64,000 nucleotides of DNA. Source: Candidatus Nitrohelix vancouverensis. Lineage in GTDB: Bacteria > Nitrospinota > Nitrospinia > Nitrospinales > VA-1. Shown here in pieces: positions 44,255 through 52,697 of this stretch; position 1 is the stretch's first letter; each line of letters opens with the position of its first letter. The translations under genes were made by a program, and so were the position numbers. Location of the stretch: the NCBI GenBank assembly GCA_015698305.1, contig CP048620.1, positions 2,072,557 to 2,136,556 on the forward strand. Direction: 5' to 3'. The notes below the pieces were generated by a model. That model had not been told where the DNA came from, did not search any database, and was given only the letters and a program-made list of their open reading frames with translations.

Positions 44255-45745
44255 TTAGATTAGGCGCTTTCTTTTGTTGGCAGGGGGGATATTCAGCTCT
44301 TTTCTGTATTTCGTGATAGTCCGTCTGGCGATTTTCGCGTTCTTTTCCACAAGCGCCGCGACCATCTGGTCGTCTGTGAGGGGGCGGGTTGAATCTTCCT
44401 GAGCAACGATTTCCTTGATCATGTTTTTCACTCGAACAGACGACATGTTGTTGCTTCCCTCGCAGGAGCGGATGCCGCTGTGAAAAAAGAATTTCAGTTC
44501 GTAGATGCCTTGCGGTGTGTCGATGTATTTGTTGGTGGTGATGCGGCTCACGGTGGATTCGTGCATTTCTATGTCCAGAGCAACATCTTTGAGAACCATG
44601 GGGCGCAGGTAAGACAGGCCTTTATCCAAAAACTCTTTTTGTAACTTGATTATGCTTTTGCCCACCTTGTATATGGTTTGCCTTCTCTGGTCAATACTTT
44701 TGATGAGCCACAAAGCGGATTTGTATTTGTTCTCCAGATATTCGCGCGTTTGACCTTCGGAGGCGGTTTTCAGCAGGTCGTGGTAATAAGGATTGATCCT
44801 CAGTCGGGGCACCTCGTCGTCATTCAGGGCGAGGTCATAGCCTTCTTCGGTTTTGACGACGACGACATCGGGAACGACGTAATCGATTTTTTCGGAACTG
44901 AAATCCATTCCCGGCTTGGGTTGAAAACAGCGGATGATCTGGAGGGCGTTGAGAACGGTCTCTATGTCGAGCTTCAGTTCGGAAGCGATTTTGGGAATGC
45001 GCCGGTCTTCCAGTCGTTCAAGAAAATTTTCGATCAATTCTTCGACCAGCGGAATCCGTTCGGGCAGACTTCGGGCCTGAATCATCAGGCATTCTTTGAG
45101 GGAACGGGCGCCGACACCGGTGGGTTCAAAGGTCTGGATCACCGCCAGCACCCGTTGCACGTCTTCCACAGGCTCGGAGCAATCGGCGGAGATTTCCTCG
45201 ACGCCACAGATCAGGTAGCCGTCGCTTTGAATATTGCCAATGATGCAGGCGCCGATGAATTTATCCTTGTCGCTGTCCACGGCAAGGTTGAGTTGCCAGT
45301 GCAGATGTTCTGAAAGGGAGGGTTCTTTCCTGTAGGTGGCTTCTATGGAAGGGCGTTCTGTGTAGCTGTCCGCCGACATGCCGCCATCGAGATTGGATTG
45401 GATGAAATTGTCCCAGTCGATTTCCTGCTCGGCCACCGTTTCCGAAGCGCTTTCGTCGTCGCCGTTTACAGGCGCGAGTGTTTCTTCCACTGAGAATTCT
45501 TCGAGGGGCGCTTCTTCCAGGTCATTATCGGGCGCTTCCAGATCTTCTTCCGTGTCCTGCGATATTTCTTCGTCGTTTTCTTCCAGCTCTTCGAGGAGCG
45601 GGTTGTCGACCATTTCCTGCTGAACCAGTTGAGCGAGTTCCAGACGGGCCAGCGGGAGCAATTTGATCGCTTGCTGGAGCATGGGAGTCATGACCAGCTT
45701 CTGGGTCATTTTCAAGCCCAGTCCCATTTTCATTTCCATGCCCAT
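44255..45745 (-). CDS. rpoN: RNA polymerase sigma-54 factor
   Basis: A 496-residue sigma-54. Region I is the Gln/Leu-rich N terminus (LKMTQKLVMTPMLQQAIKLL). An acidic region II spans about residues 55-110, then comes the core-binding part, and the C terminus holds the HTH (LKDVALDIEMHESTVSRI) and the RpoN box ARRTITKYRKELNIPPANKR, slightly altered from the consensus ARRTVAKYRE. It directs transcription that depends on enhancer-binding ATPases. No such activator gene is in this window. It follows lptB by 15 bases. Confidence 0.97.
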   Translation of the reverse strand: MGMEMKMGLGLKMTQKLVMTPMLQQAIKLLPLARLELAQLVQQEMVDNPLLEELEENDEEISQDTEEDLEAPDNDLEEAPLEEFSVEETLAPVNGDDESASETVAEQEIDWDNFIQSNLDGGMSADSYTERPSIEATYRKEPSLSEHLHWQLNLAVDSDKDKFIGACIIGNIQSDGYLICGVEEISADCSEPVEDVQRVLAVIQTFEPTGVGARSLKECLMIQARSLPERIPLVEELIENFLERLEDRRIPKIASELKLDIETVLNALQIIRCFQPKPGMDFSSEKIDYVVPDVVVVKTEEGYDLALNDDEVPRLRINPYYHDLLKTASEGQTREYLENKYKSALWLIKSIDQRRQTIYKVGKSIIKLQKEFLDKGLSYLRPMVLKDVALDIEMHESTVSRITTNKYIDTPQGIYELKFFFHSGIRSCEGSNNMSSVRVKNMIKEIVAQEDSTRPLTDDQMVAALVEKNAKIARRTITKYRKELNIPPANKRKRLI

Positions 45746-45760
45746 GATGAAAAATCCCCG

Positions 45761-46492
45761 TTAGAAAGTGAACTGCTCGCCCAGATAGATTTTTTTTACT
45801 TTCGCATCCTGCGCGACGTCAAAAGGTCGGCCGGATGCGATGATCTCGCCTGCGTTGATGATGTAGGCCCGGTCGGTGATGCTGAGAGTCTCGCGTACGT
45901 TGTGGTCGGTGATGAGGATGCCGATGCCCATGTTTTTCAAGTGGCGGATGATGGATTGAATGTCCGAAACCGCGATGGGGTCGATACCGGCAAAGGGTTC
46001 ATCGAGTAAAATGAACAGCGGCGAGTTCGCCAGCGCGCGGCTGATCTCGACCCGTCTTCTTTCTCCGCCGGAGAGGGCGTAGGTTTTTGCGTTCTTGATA
46101 TGCAGGATATTGAGTTCTCTCAGCAGGGAACGCGCTTTTTTCTTACGGTCGAAACTGGACATCTTGTGCGATTCCAGCACCGCCAGTATATTCTCCTCCA
46201 CCGTTAGCTTTCTGAAGACCGACGCCTCCTGGGGAAGATAGCCGATGCCTTTACGCGCGCGCAGATGTATCGGGTGACGGGTGATCTCTTCGCCGTCGAG
46301 AAAGACTTTGCCTGCATCCGGTCGGGTCAGTCCCACCACCATATAAAAGGTGGTGGTTTTACCGGCGCCGTTGGGGCCCAGCAGACCAACGATTTCCCCT
46401 TTTTTCACGGAAATGCTGATGCCTTTAACAACCTGTCGGTTCTTGTAGGACTTGACTAAATTGGATGTTCGTAGCCCTTCTTCATTTTCCAC
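45761..46492 (-). CDS. lptB: LPS export ABC transporter ATP-binding protein
   Basis: A 243-residue ABC ATPase: Walker [11 protein letters not shown]-loop [19 protein letters not shown], signature [16 protein letters not shown] and Walker [17 protein letters not shown]. The GYLPQE(A/P)SVFR(K/R)LTV pattern is diagnostic of LptB. It powers LptFG in pulling LPS from the inner membrane. lptF and lptG are not in the window. It sits between lptA and rpoN as in proteobacteria. Confidence 0.97.
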   Translation of the reverse strand: MENEEGLRTSNLVKSYKNRQVVKGISISVKKGEIVGLLGPNGAGKTTTFYMVVGLTRPDAGKVFLDGEEITRHPIHLRARKGIGYLPQEASVFRKLTVEENILAVLESHKMSSFDRKKKARSLLRELNILHIKNAKTYALSGGERRRVEISRALANSPLFILLDEPFAGIDPIAVSDIQSIIRHLKNMGIGILITDHNVRETLSITDRAYIINAGEIIASGRPFDVAQDAKVKKIYLGEQFTF

Positions 46493-46513
46493 GAGTATTT
46501 ATTTGCGAATGGC

Positions 46514-47098
46514 TCAGCGCGAGCCCGTGTTTGTATTATGCGTGGACGCCACTTCAGGTGGATTTGTCATATCGGGCGCGCTGTCCTGTGCGTCGCTTTT
46601 TTTGTCGTCCTTCGATTTTGGATACAATTTCATGCGCACTCGCTGGTTAACGACAAAGCGGTCTTTTTCGAGCAGGAAGATCATCTCCCTGCCTTCGATA
46701 ATATCCTTGCCCTGCCATGCGGTGGCTTTGGGTACGCCGGTCAAAATGATCTTCTGCAGGCTGTCGAGGTAAATTGCCCTATCGCCTTGCGCTTTGGTTT
46801 CTCCGCGCGTGATCTGGACGTTGCCCATTGCGACGATTTCTTCCGTCTTCGACTTGTCGTCGGTGTTATAGACTTCCAGAACATCGGATTGGATGGTGAG
46901 GTCGCCCCAAACGCCGACAACGTTGCCTGAAAAAATAATTTTTTGCCCGGCATTTTCCGAGCGCATCCGGTCTGCGTTGATTTCAATAGAACGTTCGGCT
47001 CCGGGCGTCGCCGAAGTTGCATTCTGCGCCGAAATCGTTGGAACCAGGGCTAAAGAAGTGATAAGCCCGATGGCTAAAAAACAGTTTCGGATTTTCAT
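46514..47098 (-). CDS. lptA: LptA-like periplasmic LPS transport protein
   Basis: A 194-residue periplasmic protein with signal peptide (about 1-24, ending ISA) and an OstA-fold core: EINADRMRSENAGQKIIFSGNVVGVWGDLTI, EIVAMGNVQITRGETKAQGDRAIY and KDIIEGREMIFLLEKDR are typical strands (each quoted in part). It forms the periplasmic bridge for LPS. The C-terminal 35 residues are polar and low complexity. Its ATG overlaps the lptC stop by four bases. Confidence 0.92.
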   Translation of the reverse strand: MKIRNCFLAIGLITSLALVPTISAQNATSATPGAERSIEINADRMRSENAGQKIIFSGNVVGVWGDLTIQSDVLEVYNTDDKSKTEEIVAMGNVQITRGETKAQGDRAIYLDSLQKIILTGVPKATAWQGKDIIEGREMIFLLEKDRFVVNQRVRMKLYPKSKDDKKSDAQDSAPDMTNPPEVASTHNTNTGSR

Positions 47099-47535
47099 TG
47101 GGTCTGCGCCTCTGGATTTGGATCGGATTGGTTCGTCTTTGCCATGCGTTCTTTAATCAGGCTGGGTTCGCCAATCAGGCGAACGTTGCCTTCGAGATGG
47201 AATTCTTCGGTTTTATTGTTCAGCGTTCCCTGATCGGCGGAAATGCTGAAGGGGCGCCCGTTGTCCCTGGCCATTTTGATGTCGACCTTTTGCAAATGGG
47301 TGGTGTCTTCCTTCTGGTTGATCTGCGCCTTGTGCGCTTTCAATTCCCATTCTTTCTTGCCGTTGGATTCGTGGCTCAGCTTGAAATTTTCAATTTGCAC
47401 GTCGATGCCTTCTTCAAGGTCGGTGAATTGAATGTTGCCGATGGAGCTTTCGTAGCCCGAATAAATTTTTATGCCAGAGAATACGATCAGACCTATTGCC
47501 GAGGCAAGTAGTAAGCCTCTGATTTTATTAAGCAT
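47095..47535 (-). CDS. lptC: LPS export system protein LptC
   Basis: A 146-residue membrane-anchored protein. One membrane segment (residues about 8-26) is followed by a periplasmic OstA-like fold with IQFTDLEEGIDVQIENFKLS, WELKAHKAQINQ and EEFHLEGNVRLIGE. The IKIYSGYESS region and overall size fit LptC. It would bridge LptBFG to LptA. lptA overlaps by ATGA. Identity rests on fold-like pattern and gene order more than on sharp motifs. Confidence 0.88.
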   Translation of the reverse strand: MLNKIRGLLLASAIGLIVFSGIKIYSGYESSIGNIQFTDLEEGIDVQIENFKLSHESNGKKEWELKAHKAQINQKEDTTHLQKVDIKMARDNGRPFSISADQGTLNNKTEEFHLEGNVRLIGEPSLIKERMAKTNQSDPNPEAQTQ

Positions 47536-47604
47536 ATTAAATCTTCATTTGAAGAGGGTTGCTTAATGCAATTGCCATACCAAGCGAAATTTTGCCATAT
47601 GGCG

Positions 47605-48105
47605 CTATTTTTGTAAAGGGAAAATTGACCAGTCGTGATCGGGCATCAGCGTGGGGGACAGATGAATCAGGCGGGATTGGGGGCCGGGCGATAAAATGCG
47701 TATTTCCAAAAACTTATCAATTCCAAAACTATCTCTCAGCGAGGCGCCTTCAGAAGGTATTAATTTTTCGGCCCACTCCACGAGGGTGACGCCGTCGCCA
47801 AACAAATAATCTTCGAGTCCCAGATTGTTCACGTCGGCGAAGGTGTCGAGACGGTAGAGATCGATATGATAGATCGGAATATTTCCTGAATATTCGTTGA
47901 TCAGCGTGAAGGTGGGACTGCGCACATAGTCGGTCATTCCAAGGCCATTGCAGATTCCCTGGGTGAGCGTGGTCTTGCCTGCGCCGAGATCGCCATGAAA
48001 CAGCACGATGTCCTGTCGTTTCAAACAGCGTCCGATCGATTGTCCAAGCGCCAGGGTTTCTTCAGGGCTTTCGGTCTTGAATTGCATTTCAGGGCTTGCG
48101 CTCAT
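47605..48105 (-). CDS. tsaE: tRNA threonylcarbamoyladenosine biosynthesis ATPase TsaE
   Basis: A 166-residue P-loop protein: Walker A HGDLGAGKTTLTQGI, then VRSPTFTLINEY and HIDLYRLD, and the later VEWAEKL motif, all diagnostic of TsaE (YjeE). It works with TsaB and TsaD to form the t6A modification at position 37 of ANN-decoding tRNAs. ATG 48105 was chosen; an in-frame TTG at 48117 adds four residues. The C-terminal end is somewhat longer than average. nnr lies upstream as in many genomes, here with a DUF1835 gene between. Confidence 0.94.
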   Translation of the reverse strand: MSASPEMQFKTESPEETLALGQSIGRCLKRQDIVLFHGDLGAGKTTLTQGICNGLGMTDYVRSPTFTLINEYSGNIPIYHIDLYRLDTFADVNNLGLEDYLFGDGVTLVEWAEKLIPSEGASLRDSFGIDKFLEIRILSPGPQSRLIHLSPTLMPDHDWSIFPLQK

Positions 48106-48175
48106 CGGGGTTTCCAATTTGAAGTTTCTGAATAACGGGCCTGTTGTATCGCGAATCCGGGAGCGATGCCAGATT

Positions 48176-49162
48176 TTATTTAGGCGCCTGGGGGCGATGA
48201 TTCTCTGGGTCCCAACGCCAGCAATCTGTTGTGGTCAGGTGGACGCCGCCCACCCAGCGGTCGATTCCCAGCGTGTCAATCAAATCCTCGGCTCCGTTGA
48301 GAATGCTTTCACCCAAAGCGCTGAGGCTGAGTTTGGATTGCAGATAGATCGAGGCTTGTTCCCGGCTCTTGCGAAAGGGATAGCCGCCCGGAGGCAAGCC
48401 GTCGATCAGGGCATGCGAAGGCATCGTCATTCCGTCGAGCCAACGCCAGAAGGACCAATCGCCCATGAAGGCCGGAGTTTCCGCTTCGTTGTATTTCCCG
48501 AAAAGTTCCCTTGCGGTTATTTCCGGATTTTGACCGACGATTTGCAGTATGTGTTGTTGCGTCAGGTTCAGTCCATTGCTTGTGGATGGAAGTTCCTTCA
48601 GCAGGCGCGTCAGCGAATTTTTTAAAAAGGGAAGTTCAGCAAGATCGTTGCCAGCGAGGTTTGCGAGCGCTTCGGGCGAAGGGGCGCGTAGAGCCTGCCA
48701 TGCGCTTTGGGCCAGCGCTATTTGCTCGCCGGTTACGGGGCGTTCAAGTTTTCGGAATTCGGCGATGCTTTCGGGAGTCTGGGTTCCTAGAAAATCCGTG
48801 GCCTGAACCAGAAACAATTTGTCGAGGGGCAAAGCCTTGCATCGGTCCAACACCTGTAGGAGTTGCAACTGATCGTAGAGATCGTGTTCGAACCAGAGGG
48901 AAATCCGGTTGTAGGCCGAGCCGCGGGCCAACAGCTCGTCGCGTTCGCGAAACTGTTTGAGGGTGGGGCCGTATTCTCCCCAGCGTTGCGAAACGATAAA
49001 GCGGGCGCGGGTTTCCGCCAGTTGCAGGTCGTCCTGATCTTGCGGTATAGGGCCTTCGTGCAGAACGTCGCGCCAGGGCAGAATCTTGCTTCCGATCCCG
49101 GCTTGCTGAAGCAGGTGGGCGGCGGAATCGCCGTTGGTTATGAGCAGTTCAACATTATGCAT
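48176..49162 (-). CDS. DUF1835 domain protein
   Basis: A 328-residue cytoplasmic protein. The N-terminal region matches DUF1835: LLITNGDSAAHLLQQAGI, ILPWRDVLHEGPIP, then WFEHDLYDQLQLLQVLDRC. The C-terminal part contains a winged-helix-like segment (NLTQQHILQIVGQNPEITAR) and a closing LSALGESILNG. No catalytic function is established for the family. It stands 56 bases after nnr and 70 before tsaE on the same strand, so probably part of that operon. Confidence 0.85.
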   Translation of the reverse strand: MHNVELLITNGDSAAHLLQQAGIGSKILPWRDVLHEGPIPQDQDDLQLAETRARFIVSQRWGEYGPTLKQFRERDELLARGSAYNRISLWFEHDLYDQLQLLQVLDRCKALPLDKLFLVQATDFLGTQTPESIAEFRKLERPVTGEQIALAQSAWQALRAPSPEALANLAGNDLAELPFLKNSLTRLLKELPSTSNGLNLTQQHILQIVGQNPEITARELFGKYNEAETPAFMGDWSFWRWLDGMTMPSHALIDGLPPGGYPFRKSREQASIYLQSKLSLSALGESILNGAEDLIDTLGIDRWVGGVHLTTTDCWRWDPENHRPQAPK

Positions 49163-49218
49163 GCAGTGTGTTCGTCTTGGATTGTCGGGGCGCGCCGATG
49201 CGCCGAAGGACTCGCAAG

Positions 49219-50769
49219 CTATTTATAAATCGATCGAATGCATTCCGGCAAGGCATTGATGATATCGCTGGCGATCAGGCTCACGCTTCCGTTTCGCGAT
49301 GCGTATAAATCGCCCGCATACCCGTGCAGATAGGCGCCGGACAGGGCGGCCTTGTCGGCGTCGATTCCCTGCGCCAACAGACCCGCAATGATTCCCGTCA
49401 AGACGTCGCCGGAACCCGCCGTCGCCATGCCTTCGTTGCCTGTGGGGTTGATATAGGAGCGTCCGTCGGTATGGGCGATGACCGAATAGGCGCCTTTCAA
49501 AATCAGGCTGACCTGATGCTCCTGTGCGAAACGGGAGGCGACGGCAATGCGATCCGCCTGAATTTCGGCGACGCTCAGACCAGTCAGGCGCGCCATTTCC
49601 TTGGGATGCGGCGTCAGGATTTTTGGCGCGTCTCCTTTCAAGGCATCGGCGACTTGTCCCTCTAGATTGTTGAGCGCATCGGCGTCGATCACCATGGGAA
49701 TTGAGAGCGCAGGGAGCAGGTCGCGCATGAGACGGATCGTGTCGTCGTTAACCGAAAGTCCGGGGCCGATGGCGAGCGCCGATTTCTCCTTGCACAATTT
49801 TAAAATCGTATCCAAAGCCTGACTCGACAGAGCGCCTGATTTGCTCTGCGGCAGGGCGACGGTCATGACTTCCAGCGGCAGTTGCTCGGCAAAGCCCATG
49901 CAATCTTCGGGGATTGCGAGAGTGACCAGCCCGCAACCGGAACGCAGGGCGGCCAGAGCGGTCAAACCCGCCGCGCCGGTTTTGCCTTTGGAACCGGCGA
50001 CGACCAGAGCGTGACCGTAGACGCCTTTATGCGAATCACTGGGGCGGTGTGGAGCCCATTGCGCGATGTCGTCCGATTCGACCATTGAAACTTGAATCTG
50101 TTCCTCATCGACGGCGCTTTGCGGAATGCCAATATCGACGATTTCGACTTCCCCCATTTCTCCAGCGGAGGGGTAGAGCAGGTGACTGCGTTTGTACAAG
50201 GCTAATCCGACGGTGAGGTCGGCTTTGATATGCGGGCCGCTGATCTGGCCTGTGTCCGAATCCAGCCCCGACGGGATGTCGACGGAGACCATGAATTTGT
50301 TTTGCTGGTTCAGGCTTTCCACCACCGTCTGATAAAAATCGCGCAGGGGAGGTTTCAAGCCGACGCCAAACAAGGCGTCGATGATCGCGTCGCAATGCCG
50401 GATATGATGACGCTGGGAGGCCCAGTTGTCAGGGCCTGCTTCGATGATGGGAATTTCCATCTTTTGCGCGATGTTGGCGTTGATCGCAGAGCTTTTGGTG
50501 ATCTCAGTCAGCTTGCCCGCGAGCAGGATGCGAACCGTTGCGCCAGAATTTTTGAGGTGTCTGGCGATGACGAAGCCGTCGCCGCCGTTATTGCCTTTAC
50601 CGGCGACGATGATGAATTTTTTGTCGGCAATATCGTCCCACCGGCGCTCCAGCAGGCGCACAATTTCGCGACCGGCGTTTTCCATGAGGACGATGCCGGG
50701 AATGCCGTAGGCTTCGATGGAACGGGCGTCCACCGATTGCATTTCTTTGGCCAGGGCTACAGGGCGCAT
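49219..50769 (-). CDS. nnr: Bifunctional NAD(P)H-hydrate repair enzyme (epimerase plus dehydratase)
   Basis: A 516-residue fusion. Residues 1 to about 215 are the YjeF_N epimerase, with AGKGNNGGDGFVIARHL as signature. Residues about 225-510 are the ADP-dependent dehydratase of the ribokinase-like fold, with VVAGSKGKTGAAGLTALAAL, LTPHPKEMARLTG and NEGMATAGSGDVLTGIIAGL. It repairs hydrated NADH and NADPH. Length matches the fused form. It starts the minus-strand run leading to tsaE and the lpt genes. Confidence 0.96.
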   Translation of the reverse strand: MRPVALAKEMQSVDARSIEAYGIPGIVLMENAGREIVRLLERRWDDIADKKFIIVAGKGNNGGDGFVIARHLKNSGATVRILLAGKLTEITKSSAINANIAQKMEIPIIEAGPDNWASQRHHIRHCDAIIDALFGVGLKPPLRDFYQTVVESLNQQNKFMVSVDIPSGLDSDTGQISGPHIKADLTVGLALYKRSHLLYPSAGEMGEVEIVDIGIPQSAVDEEQIQVSMVESDDIAQWAPHRPSDSHKGVYGHALVVAGSKGKTGAAGLTALAALRSGCGLVTLAIPEDCMGFAEQLPLEVMTVALPQSKSGALSSQALDTILKLCKEKSALAIGPGLSVNDDTIRLMRDLLPALSIPMVIDADALNNLEGQVADALKGDAPKILTPHPKEMARLTGLSVAEIQADRIAVASRFAQEHQVSLILKGAYSVIAHTDGRSYINPTGNEGMATAGSGDVLTGIIAGLLAQGIDADKAALSGAYLHGYAGDLYASRNGSVSLIASDIINALPECIRSIYK

Positions 50770-50828
50770 GAAGAAAGCCTGAAAATTAGAAGTTGCAACG
50801 CGAAAGGAATTCGGTTGGATTCATGAAC

Positions 50829-51440
50829 TCAGACGTAAATAGAGTAGGGGTAATCGTTGGATTGGCGGAGTTGCATTTCTTCGCGGGTGGGCATCAAACC
50901 GTTGATGACGCCAAATTGATGCGGACAGTCGAAGCCCTTTTTCAGTTTCTCTTCACCCGACATGGCATTGTATTGATCCGGGGTGAGCAAGAACACTGTG
51001 TCCTTGAAATACTGTTTTATGAAAGTCTTGATATTCAAGGGACCGCCTTTGAGTTGCGGCAAGACCGCCTTGCGCTCTTCCCGATTGTCGTGGTTGTAAT
51101 TGAAGCTGAAGCGGATCAAAACATTGTAAAGAAAACAGTAATGATAGGTGTTCATATGATGCCAGCAGGATTTGGATTCCAATCCTTCAAGCAGATTTTC
51201 GAGAAGGGTTCGCATGATTTCCGGTCCGCCGACCCGGTATAGATGAGGGTAGAATTTTTTGCCGTCTTCATGCCAGTAATCTCGGGGTTGCCGTTCGAGA
51301 AAGTCGATAGTTTCCCTTTCATCCTTCAAGGCAATCTGTAATAATTCGACAGGATCGATTGCGGGAGCGCCCAAAGCGTCGAGCGTGTCCAACGATCCGG
51401 TAGTTTGAGACGAGTAGATATTTTTTTTGAATGCCAGCAT
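50829..51440 (-). CDS. Uncharacterised protein of an FKKNIY paralogue family, copy A
   Basis: A 203-residue cytoplasmic protein not recognised as a known family. It opens MLAFKKNIYS and shares with the protein at 52,092-52,697 the pattern W93-x2-MN-x-YH-x-C-x-LY, ENLLEGL, a YF..T.FL stretch and the C-terminal FGVINGLMPTREEMQL. The central part looks helical. No signal peptide, membrane segment or nucleotide-binding motif is visible. It is divergent from the glutathione peroxidase gene and 59 bases upstream of nnr on the same strand. Confidence 0.78.
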   Translation of the reverse strand: MLAFKKNIYSSQTTGSLDTLDALGAPAIDPVELLQIALKDERETIDFLERQPRDYWHEDGKKFYPHLYRVGGPEIMRTLLENLLEGLESKSCWHHMNTYHYCFLYNVLIRFSFNYNHDNREERKAVLPQLKGGPLNIKTFIKQYFKDTVFLLTPDQYNAMSGEEKLKKGFDCPHQFGVINGLMPTREEMQLRQSNDYPYSIYV

Positions 51441-51520
51441 GAAATTAGAGTGAGACTGAGGTTTTTAAGCAAAACTATTATACTGAAATCAGGTTTATTT
51501 ACCACCTTCAAACATTATAT

Positions 51521-52090
51521 ATGGATACTGTACACGAATTCAAGGCGCGTCGAATCAATGGCGATGAAATTGACTTGTCCTCTTACAAGGACGAGGTTTT
51601 GCTGATTGTAAACGGCGCGTCAAAATGCGGTTACACGCCGCAATATAAAGATTTACAGGCTTTATATCAGAAGTATCGCGAGCGCGGTTTGCGCATCCTG
51701 TTATTTCCCTGCAATGATTTTCTGCATCAGGAAGAAGACGATGAACAAACGATTCAACAATTTTGTAGCGTCAAGTTTGGCGTCGAGTTCGATTTATTTG
51801 AAAAGGTGAAAATACTGGGTTCGGAACCACACCCCTTGTACCAGTTTCTGCAGGCTTGCGGGAAACCCGCAGTTTCGCCGGGCGGACTGAAACCGACCTT
51901 GTTTTCATTTTTCAAGAAACTGGCTTATTTCTTAATGGGTAAAAAACCGCAACTTCCGGCCGGAGTGCAATGGAATTTTCACAAATTCCTGATTTCGAGA
52001 AAAGGCGAGGTGGTTTCGCATTTTCTCAGCGAAGTGGAGCCGTTTGATCCCGAGTTGATTCGTCAGATTGAGAGCGAACTGGACGCCTAG
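51521..52090 (+). CDS. Glutathione peroxidase family protein, thioredoxin-type cysteine form
   Basis: A 189-residue thiol peroxidase. Peroxidatic Cys36 lies in NGASKCGYTPQY, the catalytic Gln70 in FPCNDFLHQE and the Trp151-Asn152 pair in WNFHKFLI. A second cysteine, Cys82 (QQFCSVKFGVEF), matches the resolving Cys of thioredoxin-dependent GPx enzymes. The usual FPCNQFGxQE motif is changed at two non-catalytic sites. The middle insertion (residues 118-145) is longer than average. It lies between two paralogous unknown genes and is oriented against both, ending one base from copy B. Confidence 0.93.
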   Translation: MDTVHEFKARRINGDEIDLSSYKDEVLLIVNGASKCGYTPQYKDLQALYQKYRERGLRILLFPCNDFLHQEEDDEQTIQQFCSVKFGVEFDLFEKVKILGSEPHPLYQFLQACGKPAVSPGGLKPTLFSFFKKLAYFLMGKKPQLPAGVQWNFHKFLISRKGEVVSHFLSEVEPFDPELIRQIESELDA

Positions 52091-52091
52091 C

Positions 52092-52697
52092 CTAACTTGC
52101 CGGCGAAGGATCGTAAGGATTGGAGTCGAGTTGGGTGAGGTTGATTTCGTCCGCTGTGGGAACCAGTTTGTTGATGACCCCGAACAGGCAGGGAATCTGA
52201 AAGATATCGCCTTCTTTATTTTCTGCTGGCATGGAGTTGAAAGTTTCCTCTGAAATCAAAAAAGCCGTCGAAATAAAATAGTCTTCCAGAAACTGGTCGA
52301 AATTGATGTTTTCCCCATCCATTTCGGGAAACATTTCCATCCGTTGATTCATGTCCCCGTAGCTGTATTCCTCCATGATTCCGTAGAGCGCATCGTACAA
52401 ATAACACAGGTGGTAGGCGTTCATTGCGAACCAGGCGTCGCGATTGACCAGTCCCTGAAGCAGGTTTTTGGACGTCGCGTTCAGTATCTTCAAGTCGCCA
52501 TAGCGTGATGCGTGGGGATACAGGCGCTCGATCTGTTCCTGGCTTTGGTGTTTGTCGATATGTTGCAGACTGATGAAGATATTGCGATCCGAGACCAAGG
52601 CATTCAATAAAAAATTATAGGGGTCCATGGACTCGGGGATATTTTCGGGATGCGTATCGCCGGCATCGGCGTAGATATTTTTTTTAAAGACAAGCAT
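52092..52697 (-). CDS. Uncharacterised protein of an FKKNIY paralogue family, copy B
   Basis: A 201-residue paralogue of copy A. ATG 52697 was chosen because it gives MLVFKKNIYA, matching the start of copy A exactly in position; an in-frame TTG at 52724 would add nine residues. Shared features are W89-x2-MN-x-YH-x-C-x-LY, KNLLQGL, DYFISTAFL and FGVINKLVPTADEINL. No known domain is recognised. It begins inside the 3' end of glgP (14 bases), so the two are cotranscribed and probably translationally coupled, hinting at a role near glycogen metabolism. Confidence 0.78.
   Translation of the reverse strand: MLVFKKNIYADAGDTHPENIPESMDPYNFLLNALVSDRNIFISLQHIDKHQSQEQIERLYPHASRYGDLKILNATSKNLLQGLVNRDAWFAMNAYHLCYLYDALYGIMEEYSYGDMNQRMEMFPEMDGENINFDQFLEDYFISTAFLISEETFNSMPAENKEGDIFQIPCLFGVINKLVPTADEINLTQLDSNPYDPSPAS

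Noticed and set aside
51700-51735. Loss of the catalytic glutamine in the glutathione peroxidase (NQF changed to NDF)
   Set aside because: The catalytic glutamine is the one in the following HQE triplet, which is retained as Gln70; the changed site is not catalytic.
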